Positions 55,322 through 64,000 of a DNA stretch of 64,000 nucleotides are shown here, piece after piece. The stretch lies in NCBI GenBank assembly GCA_036346205.1, contig JARFJB010001976.1, positions 10,948,501-11,012,500 of the forward strand. The letters run 5' to 3'. Origin of the DNA: Vesta saturnalis. Its lineage: Eukaryota > Arthropoda > Insecta > Coleoptera > Lampyridae. A program made the position numbers and the translations under genes. The notes beneath the pieces were generated by a model, which saw nothing but the letters and a program-made list of their open reading frames with translations, was not told where the DNA came from and searched no databases. Position 1 is the first letter of the stretch; each line of letters opens with the position of its first letter.

Positions 55322-56301
55322 GATAAAAAATATGAAGTGAAAAATTGGCTGCAAGCGCAAGAAGCTTATACGATGCATAAACCTATCAGAAAAAAGTTTC
55401 CACGAAATAAATATATTGTGAGTAACCTTTACAAATTGTGGCAAGCGGATCTTTGAGATATGCGAAATTTAAGTAAACACAATAGTGGATACAACTACAT
55501 ACTAACAGTAATTGATGTGTTTAGCAAGAGGGCCTTGGCGAGAGCACTTAAAACGAAGACAGCTGCGTCTGTAATTGAACCATTCGCGGATATTTTTAAG
55601 GGAAGTGATAATACCCCGGCAAATCTACAGACGGATAAAGGCAAAGGGTTTGTGGCGGACAGTGTACAAAAACTTTTTCAAGAAACAAAATGTCAATTTC
55701 TAGGTAACAAATAACCCTGATGTAAAAGCATCTGTAGCTGACAGATTTAATAAAACATTGAAAACAAGGATGTGGCGTTATTTGATTTACAAAAATTCCT
55801 ACAGGTATATCGATGTACTCCAAAAACTGGTGACTGCCTACAACAATAGCCCTCATTCAAGTATAAAGATGGCCCCTGCGACTGTAAATGATGAAAACAT
55901 TTTAGAGGTGTGGAATAACCTGTACGCGAAATGTTTAGGCACTACACGTCATCCTAAATATAAGGTCGGTCAGAATATCAGAGTCGCCAGAACTAAGTAC
56001 ACCTTTGAAAAAGGATATGAAACGAATTGGAGCAAGGAAGTTTTTACAATTAGTGCAGTGATAAAAAGACCACCAGTTTACCGGATAATCGACCTTAATA
56101 ACATCCTGTTGAAGGTACCTTTTACGAAGAAGAATTGCAAGTTGTTACGGGCGATAAACATACTCTATTCAAAGTCGAGAAGATTTTAGCAAGGAAGGTA
56201 GCGGACGATATAAACAATATCTGGCCAAGTGGCGTGGATACAGCGACAAGTTTAATAGCTGGGTACTAGCATTGCAGTTGAGCGATATATTACCTTATTG
56301 A
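55309..56301 (+). pseudogene. Polinton integrase, main part with chromodomain
   Basis: Resumes the frame cut at 51378. A zinc-binding-type N-terminal region with WLQAQEAYTMHKP and KLWQADL is followed by a TGA at ~55456. In the retroviral-type core, TVIDVF has the first Asp at 55514-55516 and QTDKGKGF the second at 55634-55636. The position 35 residues on, normally Glu before RFN, is Asp (GAC, 55740-55742). A one-base shift lies at ~55705 in a run AACAAATAACCC. HSSIKMAP, YKVGQNIRVAR and, after shifts at ~56110 and ~56205, a chromodomain (KVEKIL, KWRGYSDKFNSW) close the protein at TGA 56299. It inserts the element's DNA in living Polintons. Confidence 0.92.
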
Positions 56302-56312
56302 GTAATAGCTCT

Positions 56313-57102
56313 ATGACGTATTTTCCTGACAATATGACTTCAAATTTTATTACGCAGCTACCAAAACGAATAAGATTAACAGGATCATGGGTTGTAGGCA
56401 TATCGGAAGTTCAGTACCCTTGTACTTTTGCCGCTGTAAGTGCGACAGACAATTTACTTTATTATAGAACTGACCCACCCCCAGGAGAAGAGGATGTGTT
56501 AGAGACGATATTAAAAAAGGCTGCATCACATTTCCAACACGAGAACGAGAAAGCCATTTATACCGAGGACGGTTGGTATGTGCTACGTTTTGCCTCGGGC
56601 ATTTATGCCAACATAGAAGAAGTTGCCATTGAGCTAAATAATCACGAGCTAATCAGCAAATTGCTAACAATCGAATGCCATAATCTAACTAAGCGCGTCA
56701 CTACGAAATTAAAAAAACCCCTCTCGCTATTCGGCATCTCACAATGTTTAGCCTTACAGCTGGATTATCAGCCGTATCGAAACATAGGTATGGAACCAAT
56801 GCCCCCGCACCCCGCTGGTATATGGATAGGATTACCAACGCAAATGTTTGTTTATTGCGACATCGTTGAACCACAAATTGTGGGCGATGTTTTATCTCCG
56901 CTTATACGTACAATAAATATTACTTCAGTAAACTATGGTTACGGAAGCCATAAAGATGTGGTTTTTTCACCTGCACACTACATGCCCGTGATGGCACGGG
57001 AATTTGAAAACACGAGTTAATATAAAAACATATACGGGTGCATCAATGCCATTCGAGTTTGGGATGTCGTGTCTGAAGCCACACTTTAAGAAAGTGCAAT
57101 AA
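56313..57102 (+). pseudogene. Polinton minor capsid protein (penton-like)
   Basis: ATG at 56313 (MTYFPDN). An in-frame TTG upstream at 56298 is unlikely as a start in a eukaryote. The single-jelly-roll penton protein begins with FITQLPKRIRLTGSWVVGIS, the conserved family start. The middle has YTEDGWYVLRF, and the end has FSPAHYMPVMAREFE. A frameshift at ~57015 puts the last ~28 residues (MPFEFGMSCLKPHF) in another frame, closing at TAA 57100. The length of ~263 residues fits the family. The start overlaps the tail of the integrase gene closely. Confidence 0.9.
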
Positions 57103-57128
57103 CGGTTTGTCCTTATCAACAATATTAC

Positions 57129-57518
57129 ATGAATCAGGCCGGTAACGGCATTGGATCCATCTACAGAGGCGCACCTTATCAACGTGGTCACGGAATAGGA
57201 AGCTGGCTAGGTGGTGTATTTAGAAGTATAATACCGTTGCTTAAGTCAGGTGCAAAGGCTATCGGGAAAGAAGCTCTCAGAACGGGTGCCAATACTCTTG
57301 GTGACGTCATAGAGGATCGACCTATTAAGGATTCGTTCCAAGAAAGATTTCACGAGGCAGGTAGGCATCTTAAACGTAAAGCCGACGAGAAAATCGATGA
57401 AATGATGGAGGGGTCGGGGTATAAAAGAGTACGCCTGTCCGATAATAACCAGTCTCTAACGAGAGCTGTCGTTAAGAAGAAGAAGACGCCTACTTACGAC
57501 GATATATTTTCAAGATAA
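57129..57518 (+). CDS. Polinton pVI-like protein, intact frame
   Basis: 129 codons from ATG 57129 to TAA 57516, with no lesion. The N-terminus is glycine-rich and amphipathic (GNGIGSWLGGVFRSIIPLLK), then GKEALRTGAN and a long charged helix (RHLKRKADEKIDEMM), ending in a basic tail KKKKTPTYDDIF. The layout resembles adenovirus pVI, whose amphipathic N-terminus disrupts membranes, and similar proteins occur in adintoviruses and Polintons. Function here is inferred. Its TAA overlaps the next ATG (TAATG, 57516-57520). Confidence 0.78.
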   Translation: MNQAGNGIGSIYRGAPYQRGHGIGSWLGGVFRSIIPLLKSGAKAIGKEALRTGANTLGDVIEDRPIKDSFQERFHEAGRHLKRKADEKIDEMMEGSGYKRVRLSDNNQSLTRAVVKKKKTPTYDDIFSR

Positions 57519-58803
57519 TGGCTTTTCTACATCCCTAATCGTGTGAATGCGTCAAGTCCGAATTGGATTTGTTCGCTTTACCGTCGACGCAGACAAGTAT
57601 AGAGAGCGGTGAATGGATATTTTACAAACCCTTATCAGCTGTGAGTTATGATGCCCCTATAGAGCTTGTAGTATCCGTAAATGAAAACGATTACATAGAT
57701 TTAAGCCAGACCATGTTGTACATCACAGCTAAGGTTCCAAAGCAAGACGATACAACACTTACTGATGCAGATGTTGTAGCACCGGTAAACAATTGGATGC
57801 ATTCGCTTTTCTCACAAATGGAGGTTTACTTAAATCAGAACATGGTGTCACAACCAGAATACACTTACACCTACCGCTTATATATCGAAACGTTGCTAAA
57901 TTATGGAAAGGAGGCCAAGAGTTCGCATCTAGGTTGTACATTATGGCACAATGACACTGCCGGTCAGATGAATACACTTGAAAACGGAAATAACGGTTTC
58001 TCAAAACGTCAAGCACTTGCGGCGACCAGCACTCAGATTGAGATGATTGGTCACGTGCACTCGGATTTTTTTAATCAAGAAAAGTTTCTCATAAGCGGTG
58101 TTGAGCTAAAGACCAAATTTGTACGATCAAGAGATACTCTTAGCCTAATGGCGGCTCACGCTTCAACTTACAAAACGCGAATTACGGACGCTCCCTTGCT
58201 GGTGAGACGTATGCGAATTAATCCCACTATTCTAATTGCACACGCTAAAGCTTTAGAAACAACTGCAGCAAAATACCCTGTTACAAGGATCGACGTAAAA
58301 GTGTTAACTATACCAGCAGGCATACAAAGAAAATCATTGGATAATGGTTTTCCTGGGCTCAGTTACATAAACGATGCATCGTAGGCTTTGTAGCAAATAA
58401 AGCCTTCAACGGTGATTTTGTCTCAAATTCGTTCAATTTTCATCACAGCAATATTAACTACGTGTCATTATATATTGACGGCCAACAAATTCCCTCGAAG
58501 GCCTTACAGCCGGACTTTACAGCTAATGGTTTATATGTAAGGCCGTATTCTCTGGCACTGGCATTCATTTTTTGAATGAGGGTAACGATATATTGAGAAT
58601 CGATTACCCCAACGGATACTGTTTAATGGCCTTCGACCTAACACCTGACTTGTCTGAAAATGCTAGCACGCACTGGAATTTAGTTAGAAACGGCTCCCTT
58701 CGGCTGGAAGTCGGCTTTGGTGCAGCTCGCTGAAACTGTTTGGTGTATGCAGAATTGGATAACGTGATCTAGATTGATAAACATCGGAACGTCGTCATGG
58801 ATT
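57518..58803 (+). pseudogene. Polinton major capsid protein (double jelly roll)
   Basis: ATG 57518 overlaps the previous stop. Codon 7 is TAA (57536). The next open stretch begins with the conserved CVKSELDLFALPSTQTSIE. Further motifs are NNWMHSLFSQMEVYLNQ (~57790), YPVTRIDVKVLTIPAG (~58280), and then in other frames FVANKAFNGDF, YVSLYIDGQQIP (~58470), AFDLTPDLSENASTHWNLVR (~58635) and a family-typical RNVV near 58790. This is the hexon-like protein that builds the icosahedral shell. Frame changes lie at ~58345 and ~58560 and stops near 58732 and 58771. The first ~270 codons are otherwise clean. Confidence 0.93.
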
Positions 58804-59272
58804 TTAGCGAATTCATACCGAAAGAAATTGCCGTGGTTACAGATCATGGTCGTTTATAGTTGATGCTGATAAAACCACCTCGAGGTTACCTTATATCAAT
58901 ATCCATGTCATAACAGATAAAGTTTTTGGAGGATAAGTATCACGGTCAGGTTATATACACTACAACTATTTCCGTGAGGAGTTGATCAAAGTGTTGCGCC
59001 CGTTTAAGAAAATTCACGTTAAGGGCTGTGAAAAACAGCAGTTTTTAAGGTTTCTTAACAAACCGATAGTAAACCTGGACGATACTAGTTGTCCATCAAT
59101 TAAACAATTGAAATAGGAAGCAAAAGCATATAGCTGTTTAAACCATAACATCCTTGGGCCTATGTGTGAACTAGAAAACGCCTTACTATTGCAAGACTGG
59201 GTGCATACCAATTCCACAGATGTATGCGGCACAAGTGTTGAGATGCTTGAAATCGATCCCCAACCACAATAA
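58797..59272 (+). pseudogene. Conserved Polinton protein of unknown function, upstream of protease
   Basis: ATG 58797 starts FSEFIPKEIAVVTDHGR, a start I have seen in unnamed Polinton-adjacent arthropod proteins. After several shifts it continues with IHVKGCEKQQFLRFLNK (~59010), CPSIKQL and CELENALLLQDWV (~59165), ending at TAA 59270 and overlapping the protease start. No catalytic motif recognised. Confidence 0.65.
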
Positions 59273-59590
59273 TGTGTTTCGGCTTGTATGTGCTTCTAAT
59301 CAACTGAGGCACGCACCTAGACCGTGTGCAATTATGGTAAACCCGAGCCTGCAAACAAACCAGGTCAGCATTGGAATGCTATCTACATTGACGAGAATGG
59401 TAACGGGGAATATTTTGATTCCTTTGGACGAGCACAGCAAAGGTATCATTTATGCTTCCTAGAGAAAAATTCTAGATGGTTCCATTATAACAAAACGACT
59501 CTGCAAGATTACCATTCGAATGTGTGTGGACTTTATACGTTAATAATAAAATACTTATCTTTTTTGGGATTTTTTAATGATGTACTTTAA
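59220..59590 (+). pseudogene. Polinton adenain-like cysteine protease
   Basis: ATG 59220 opens the N-terminal segment AAQVLRCLKSIPNHNNVF. A frameshift at ~59330 leads into the catalytic frame. All four key positions survive: His in GQHW (59369-59371), Asp in FDSFG (59417-59419), Gln in TLQDY (~59495) and Cys in VCGLY (59525-59527). The order His, acidic, Gln, Cys is that of adenovirus protease, which matures capsid proteins. Stop at 59588. Only the single frameshift separates it from an intact gene of ~122 residues, the usual short Polinton form. Confidence 0.9.
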
Positions 59591-59916
59591 ATTATACAAT
59601 CTAAACGTTTCGATAACACTTATAGTTATCTTCGTCAGCAGTAATGTTTGTTAAAAATTGTTAAAGATGTAGTAAACAATTTTGTCAAATTTGAAAAAAA
59701 AAAAAAAGATAAGTATTTTATTATGAGTGTTAATGGTGAAAGTTTACATTTTCATATTTATACGTTAATGTTTCTATATTTTAGATTACATAATTAACCT
59801 GTGTTTGATTTTGTAAATAATTTTTTTAAATTATTGTACAATTTTTGTTTTCCTACTATTCTAGTCGTAGTAAATAAAAAAGAGATTTTATTACTTTGTT
59901 TTTAATTATTGTCATT
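59591..59916. other. Spacer with Penelope-type terminal fragment
   Basis: Between the protease stop and the right inverted repeat. It contains a hammerhead-like motif (59601-59640) and an A14 run at ~59697. No polymerase coding. Confidence 0.6.
59601..59640 (-). ncRNA. Hammerhead-ribozyme-like motif with intact core
   Basis: The minus strand reads CTGACGA (59632-59638), A, then GATAAC, a 7-nt loop, GTTATC, and GAAAC (59607-59611). The 6-bp stem is perfect, and both conserved boxes match the hammerhead consensus CUGANGA and GAAA. One extra A precedes the stem. Comparable motifs end Penelope-like elements of insects. Nearby RT coding is absent, so this is a solitary terminal fragment of a different Penelope family. 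Confidence 0.55.
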
Positions 59917-61345
59917 TCTTTCTTTTAATTGTTTTATAAAAATTTATGATTTTTAGCATTTATCATTAAACAAAGTATGCTGCTCAATATTGGTATTATA
60001 TAATTACACCAACTGTAATTAACGCTATATTATGTTTTAATGAGTACTTTATAATGAATTCGTTTTCTATAAAACAATTTTATGTATGTACAGCATATAA
60101 TATTTTATTTACATTCCAAAAATTACTTTTACTCGATAACCAGTTTTATATCAATCAAGCATAAGTGAAAACATAGAAAGTGGTATAAGTGCGCCTATAC
60201 GTGCACCAGAAAACGGTAGTTATAAACTTTATTTATTTAGTTGCATAGGTTTCATTACAGCTAGTGCAAAGAACATATCTTTTTTAGAAATATTAAGTGT
60301 TTGGATACCAAAAACCTGTGTATATACAACAATTTTAACGGGAGGATGTTGATTAAAGATATTTCAAAGGTACGCAACCAGTTTTAATATTCGTTTAGAA
60401 AAACAATATTCTGGTTAGTGTCGTGTAATTAACTTTAAATAATTTGTTGCATTTCGTGTTGAGATTAACTTAAAATGACAGTGAAATTTAATTATTGGAC
60501 TACAACCCCAATGTATAAATAAATTTTCATATAGGTAAAAGATCACAATCTGTAGATAGGAATTAAAAGAAATACAATTATGCAATCTCATTTGATAAAA
60601 TAAAAATGGGTCCTAATACATATTAATAAACACAGCTTAAATAAAAATCCTTTTCAATCAGAACACGTGCAACTGCCTAACCTCCAGGGGTTGTACTGCT
60701 TTTAATATTACCAAAAGGACCTCAGTTAGGGTTGAAAAAGGCCCCCCGAGAAGAAGCCGTCACCCAACCCAAGCCCCAAAGCCAAGACCAACGCCTGGAC
60801 CAACCCCAAGTCCAAGTCCAGGATGAACCCCAAGCCCAAGACCACCCTAAATACATCCCTCACGTAAGCAAGTACAAAAAATTGCTATCAAAAAGGCTCT
60901 TAGTACAACAAACAGGATTGAAAATCAAGGGGCTGAAAAAGGCCTCCGAAAAGAAACCATAAAATGAGGACGACAAAGAATTGCTTTCAAAAAGACCATA
61001 ATTAGGGATAAAAATTTTATCAAGGGGTTGAAAAAGGCCTCCGAAAGGAAGCCAACATCCTGGTCCAACCCCAAATCCAAGACCAAGGCCTATATGTGCC
61101 CTTCACGTGAGCAAGTACAAAAAGGGCATGGCTGTCAAAAAGGCTCTTAATTCAACCAAATTAGAGTGAAAATCAAGAGGTTGAAAAACACCCCGAAAAG
61201 AAACCATAGGGGTGGAAAATACGGTCTCCCACGTGGGCGGTCTTGTGACGTCAAAATCCAAGATGGCTACCAAGGTTCTACTGTTGAAAGTTAAAAGTTA
61301 AAAGAGCCCGATTCCAATGGACGCAGGCTCTTCTTTTAACCAACT
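59917..61345 (-). repeat. Polinton right terminal inverted repeat
   Basis: Inverted partner of 48280-49512, ~200 bp longer because of extra tandem units (TATGGTTTCTTTTCGG-type, on the minus strand at ~60960 and ~61200). Pro/Gln-rich open frames at 60732-60962 come from the CCAAGNCC minisatellite and are not genes. Confidence 0.92.
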
Positions 61346-61459
61346 GAGATAATCTACGAATGTGGTTTCCTTAAGGAAACAACGCTTTTTTCAGGGTTAT
61401 CCTGTTAATTTTTATGCACGCGTGGTATCGGCAGAGTATTTCCAGAATAGAAAAAAAAC

Positions 61460-61532
<73 letters not shown>

Positions 61533-62203
61533 CAAACGAACAAAACCTTTATTTAATTAAACGTTTAAATTTAAAGAACGAAACTTTAATTACTAAGCAT
61601 TTAACAAAATTTAGAAAACGAACAATACTTGTTCCAATGCCTGATTTTCCACTGTGTTCTTCGGAACACTCTTTTCAATATTGCTATCAATGGTTTTTAA
61701 CGAAATGTTACGATATCGTTTCATTTTTGCAATAAACTTAACTTAAATTTTTTAACGTGGCTGTCAGTGTTTGACAAATGCGTCTTGTTCATAACAAGAA
61801 TAGCTCTGTTACTATGGTAGTAGTTGAGTATGACGTCATTGCAGTTGAATTACCGCTGTAATCCATAACGTTCAATGGGATTATCGCTGTTATCCTACCG
61901 AAGTTGCATTGTTGTATAGGAGTAAATTATACATGAGGGAAATATTCACATAAAAGGAATTCCGTAAAATAAGTCTCACAACAATCGGTAGGTATATTTA
62001 GTTGTTATTCTCCTTTTACATAACGTGCCCGCTTACTTTTGCGCGTACTGTAAATTGTGTTGTTGGCACTTGCGGCACTATTGAATTAGACGTGCGATAT
62101 ACAGGATGTTTTTTTTATCAAGTACAGGGATCTCGGTTATTAGCAGAGATAGAGATTCGGTTAAATGGACAAAATGATCTTCGATTTAATCATAATTAAG
62201 ATC
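61346..62203. other. AT-rich sequence with (TA)n at 61462-61530
   Basis: The microsatellite is ~34 TA units. A TACAGGATG at ~62099 followed by CTCGGTTATTAGCAGAGATAG resembles a mariner-type terminal repeat but has no visible partner. No gene recognised. Confidence 0.5.
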
Positions 62204-63215
62204 ACAAATCGAAATTTATATTTACTTTGCCGTTATTGAAACACGGGGTAAAATAACAAAATGGCCAATTTTAATTTTTGGCTCTAGAAGCGTTATTTAC
62301 AAAATATTTAAAATTCTGAAAATATGTTATTAAGGCAACTTTTTGAATAAATAAAAATCAGTTTGCTTGTTATGTACACTAACTTTTGTTTTTCTTATGG
62401 GAACTATTTTGTTTGTTTACACCGTTGTAATGAGCTAAAAATTTTTGTTCAAAATGTGTAATTAGAAATTTATAAATAACTTCATATATAAATGTTTTAA
62501 TTATTATTAAGGATAATGCATTGACATATCGAGTTAACCGTGTAGAACAAATGAGCGTCGCCTTTACAATTTAACAATATTTGCGATAAAGTCGGTATGT
62601 CGCAGGTGTGTTACAAGAGCAACAAAAATTGACAAAGAGCAAGTTAAATTATAATTGAAAAAATGTTCGAAATTAAGATTAACATCAAAAGATCTATTTA
62701 ATTTAAATTCTAAAGATTGAAAAACTCGTTTTATTTCGGAATTAGATGACCTTCATATATGAAAGGTCCTATTATCCCACTGTTAAATATTTCGCATCAA
62801 ACTTGAGGTCTCACCTCCATAAACGTCCTTGATTTTTTGCTGACCAATATCAATGAATATTTCTATTAAAAATACCTTTATTTGCGAAATTCGATTGGTC
62901 ACTCCATAAAATTTATTCTAAAATCGTAGGATTATTTTTATATTCGTGGATAAATTCCATTCTTTTTTCAGGATCTCCTTCATGTAAACTATACACTAAA
63001 TACACTTGAATGGGACAGGTTTGTCACTTCTCCTATTTCTCTTGTAGATAACGATTGATTCTCTTCAATAGCATTAATAGCTTCTTGATGACGATGATGA
63101 GGACGTACATTTTTAATTTTTGAAAATAACGCTTCTAGAGCCTAAAATTAAAATCGGCCATTTTGTTATTTGCCCACTATTTCAATAACCGCAAAGTAAA
63201 CGTCAATTTTGATTT
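62204..63215. mobile_element. Foldback/MITE-like element with ~105-bp inverted repeats
   Basis: 62204-62310 pairs with 63110-63215. The shared core ATTTACTTTGC.GTTATTGAAA leads into AATAACAAAATGGCC and GGCTCTAGAAGCGTTATTT. The ~800-bp interior has no coding frame. Arms differ by several substitutions. A target duplication could not be resolved because the right edge runs into TA repeats. Confidence 0.75.
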
Positions 63216-63217
63216 TG

Positions 63218-63221
<4 letters not shown>

Positions 63222-63272
<51 letters not shown>
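63222..63272. repeat. (TA)n microsatellite
   Basis: About 25 TA units abutting the foldback element. Confidence 0.95.
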
Positions 63273-63276
<4 letters not shown>

Positions 63277-63441
63277 GATCGCAAGTTACACAGGTTCATA
63301 AAAACCCCCTTGAGTTGCTAGTCGAGGCGAAATAAATATTATACTAATTTCTTTGAACCCTATCCTCTAAGTTGAATATCGTATTTCAAAATTTTTGTTA
63401 TTAATATAAATATAAATAATAGAGTTTATTCCTATCTCAAT

Positions 63442-64000
63442 ACACACAGCACGCATCGCGCACGAACGCACGCACGCACGCGTACACACACCACACACGA
63501 CACACGCACACACACGCACACACGCACACGCACACGACACACGCACACACGCATACGCGCACACACGCACACGCAGCACTTGTGCACACGCGCACACGCA
63601 GACACGCACACGCACACACGCACACACGCCACACGCACACACGCACACACGCACACAGCACACACGCAACACCACACACACACGCACACGCACACAGCAC
63701 ACACACACACACGCACAACACAGCACGACACACGACAAACGACACACCACACACACACACACGCAACACACACGCACATAGCACACAAACAGCACATCAG
63801 CACACAGCAACACACAACACAGACACACACAACACACACACACACACACAACACACACACACACAACACACACAACACGACACACACACACACAGCACTA
63901 CACGACGCTACAGACACACAGACAGACACGGCATACACACACGCACAGTACACACGCACACACACACAGACAAGACACACACACACACACACACACACAC
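63442..64000. repeat. Complex CA/CACACG-rich microsatellite to window end
   Basis: Built almost entirely of CA with interspersed CG, GA and AA, grading into pure CA at the edge. Cys/Val-rich minus-strand frames are repeat artefacts. Confidence 0.95.

Larger units (their letters stand above)
48280..61345 (+). mobile_element. Polinton/Maverick DNA transposon (virus-like), PolB-less
   Basis: 13.1 kb, bounded by long terminal inverted repeats (48280-49512 and 59917-61345), tip GTTGGTTAAAAG. About 9.1 kb is Polinton and 3.9 kb is an inserted Penelope pair (51379-55308). Genes, all plus strand: ATPase, small basic/hydrophobic protein, unknown, integrase, penton-like, pVI-like, major capsid, unknown, protease. 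This is the morphogenesis and integration module of Polintons and adintoviruses. The protein-primed DNA polymerase B, normally over 3 kb, is missing, and no room for it exists between the protease and the right repeat. Target duplications were not identified. Confidence 0.95.

Noticed and set aside
63367..63998. Overlapping Cys/Val/Arg-rich minus-strand frames of 115-188 codons
   Set aside because: All lie in the CA/CACACG repeat, with no sequence complexity.

Overview
The window is eukaryotic genomic DNA, almost certainly from an arthropod and most likely an insect. It is AT-rich, rich in microsatellites and crowded with insect-type transposable elements (piggyBac, P element, pogo/Tigger, Tc1/mariner, Helitron, Copia, non-LTR LINEs, Penelope-like elements and a Polinton/Maverick). 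There are no operons and no compact prokaryotic-style coding. The species cannot be named from sequence alone. The only convincing host coding sequence is one small exon at 34114-34233 (signal peptide plus LRR N-terminal cap). A second, weak candidate terminal exon lies at 16821-16942 on the minus strand. Everything else recognisable is mobile-element-derived, mostly broken.

Layout: 1-4.5 kb is G-poor non-coding sequence with two noisy copies of one ~1 kb segment around an A/T-only stretch, probably an assembly problem. A 188-bp CA repeat follows. 5.1-10.0 kb is a piggyBac transposase (minus strand) split by a 3-kb APE-type LINE, with a complete 327-bp Helitron just upstream. 10.86-14.89 kb is a complete-ended Copia element with 159-bp LTRs and a broken gag-pol. 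14.9-18.5 kb holds a repeat with a tRNA-like cloverleaf. 18.47-21.07 kb is a second piggyBac bounded by TTAA. 22.2-23.9 kb is a P-element (THAP9-type) transposase remnant split by an inverted copy of the tRNA-like repeat. 25.57-25.94 kb is a tRNA-derived SINE with target duplications.

26.5-33.3 kb is a head-to-head pair of Penelope-like elements (reverse transcriptase plus GIY-YIG), broken by a LINE and by ~2.6 kb of unidentified DNA. 35.29-39.86 kb is a Tc1/mariner element that contains two further TA-flanked elements: a long-TIR mariner derivative and a pogo-like element. 40.15-44.72 kb is a second pogo-like element interrupted by a second copy of the LINE. 45.0-48.0 kb is a spliced, decayed gene of a poorly characterised arthropod family with SDN-x(2)-GQNKN and GHTQNE motifs.

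48.28-61.35 kb is a Polinton with >1.2-kb terminal inverted repeats. In order it carries a packaging ATPase, a small basic/hydrophobic protein, a protein of unknown function, a chromodomain integrase, a penton-like minor capsid protein, a pVI-like protein, a double-jelly-roll major capsid protein, another unknown and an adenain-like protease. Every gene carries lesions except the pVI-like one, and DNA polymerase B is absent. A second head-to-head Penelope-like pair sits inside the integrase gene between 13-bp target duplications. The window ends in a foldback element and CA/CG-rich microsatellite.

Several frameshifts fall in A-runs and may be consensus errors, so counts of dead genes should be treated with care. 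The most notable features are the virus-like Polinton module without polymerase, hammerhead-ribozyme-like cores at Penelope termini, the repeated head-to-head Penelope architecture, the SDN/GQNKN gene family and the tRNA-like sequence embedded inside a repeat.
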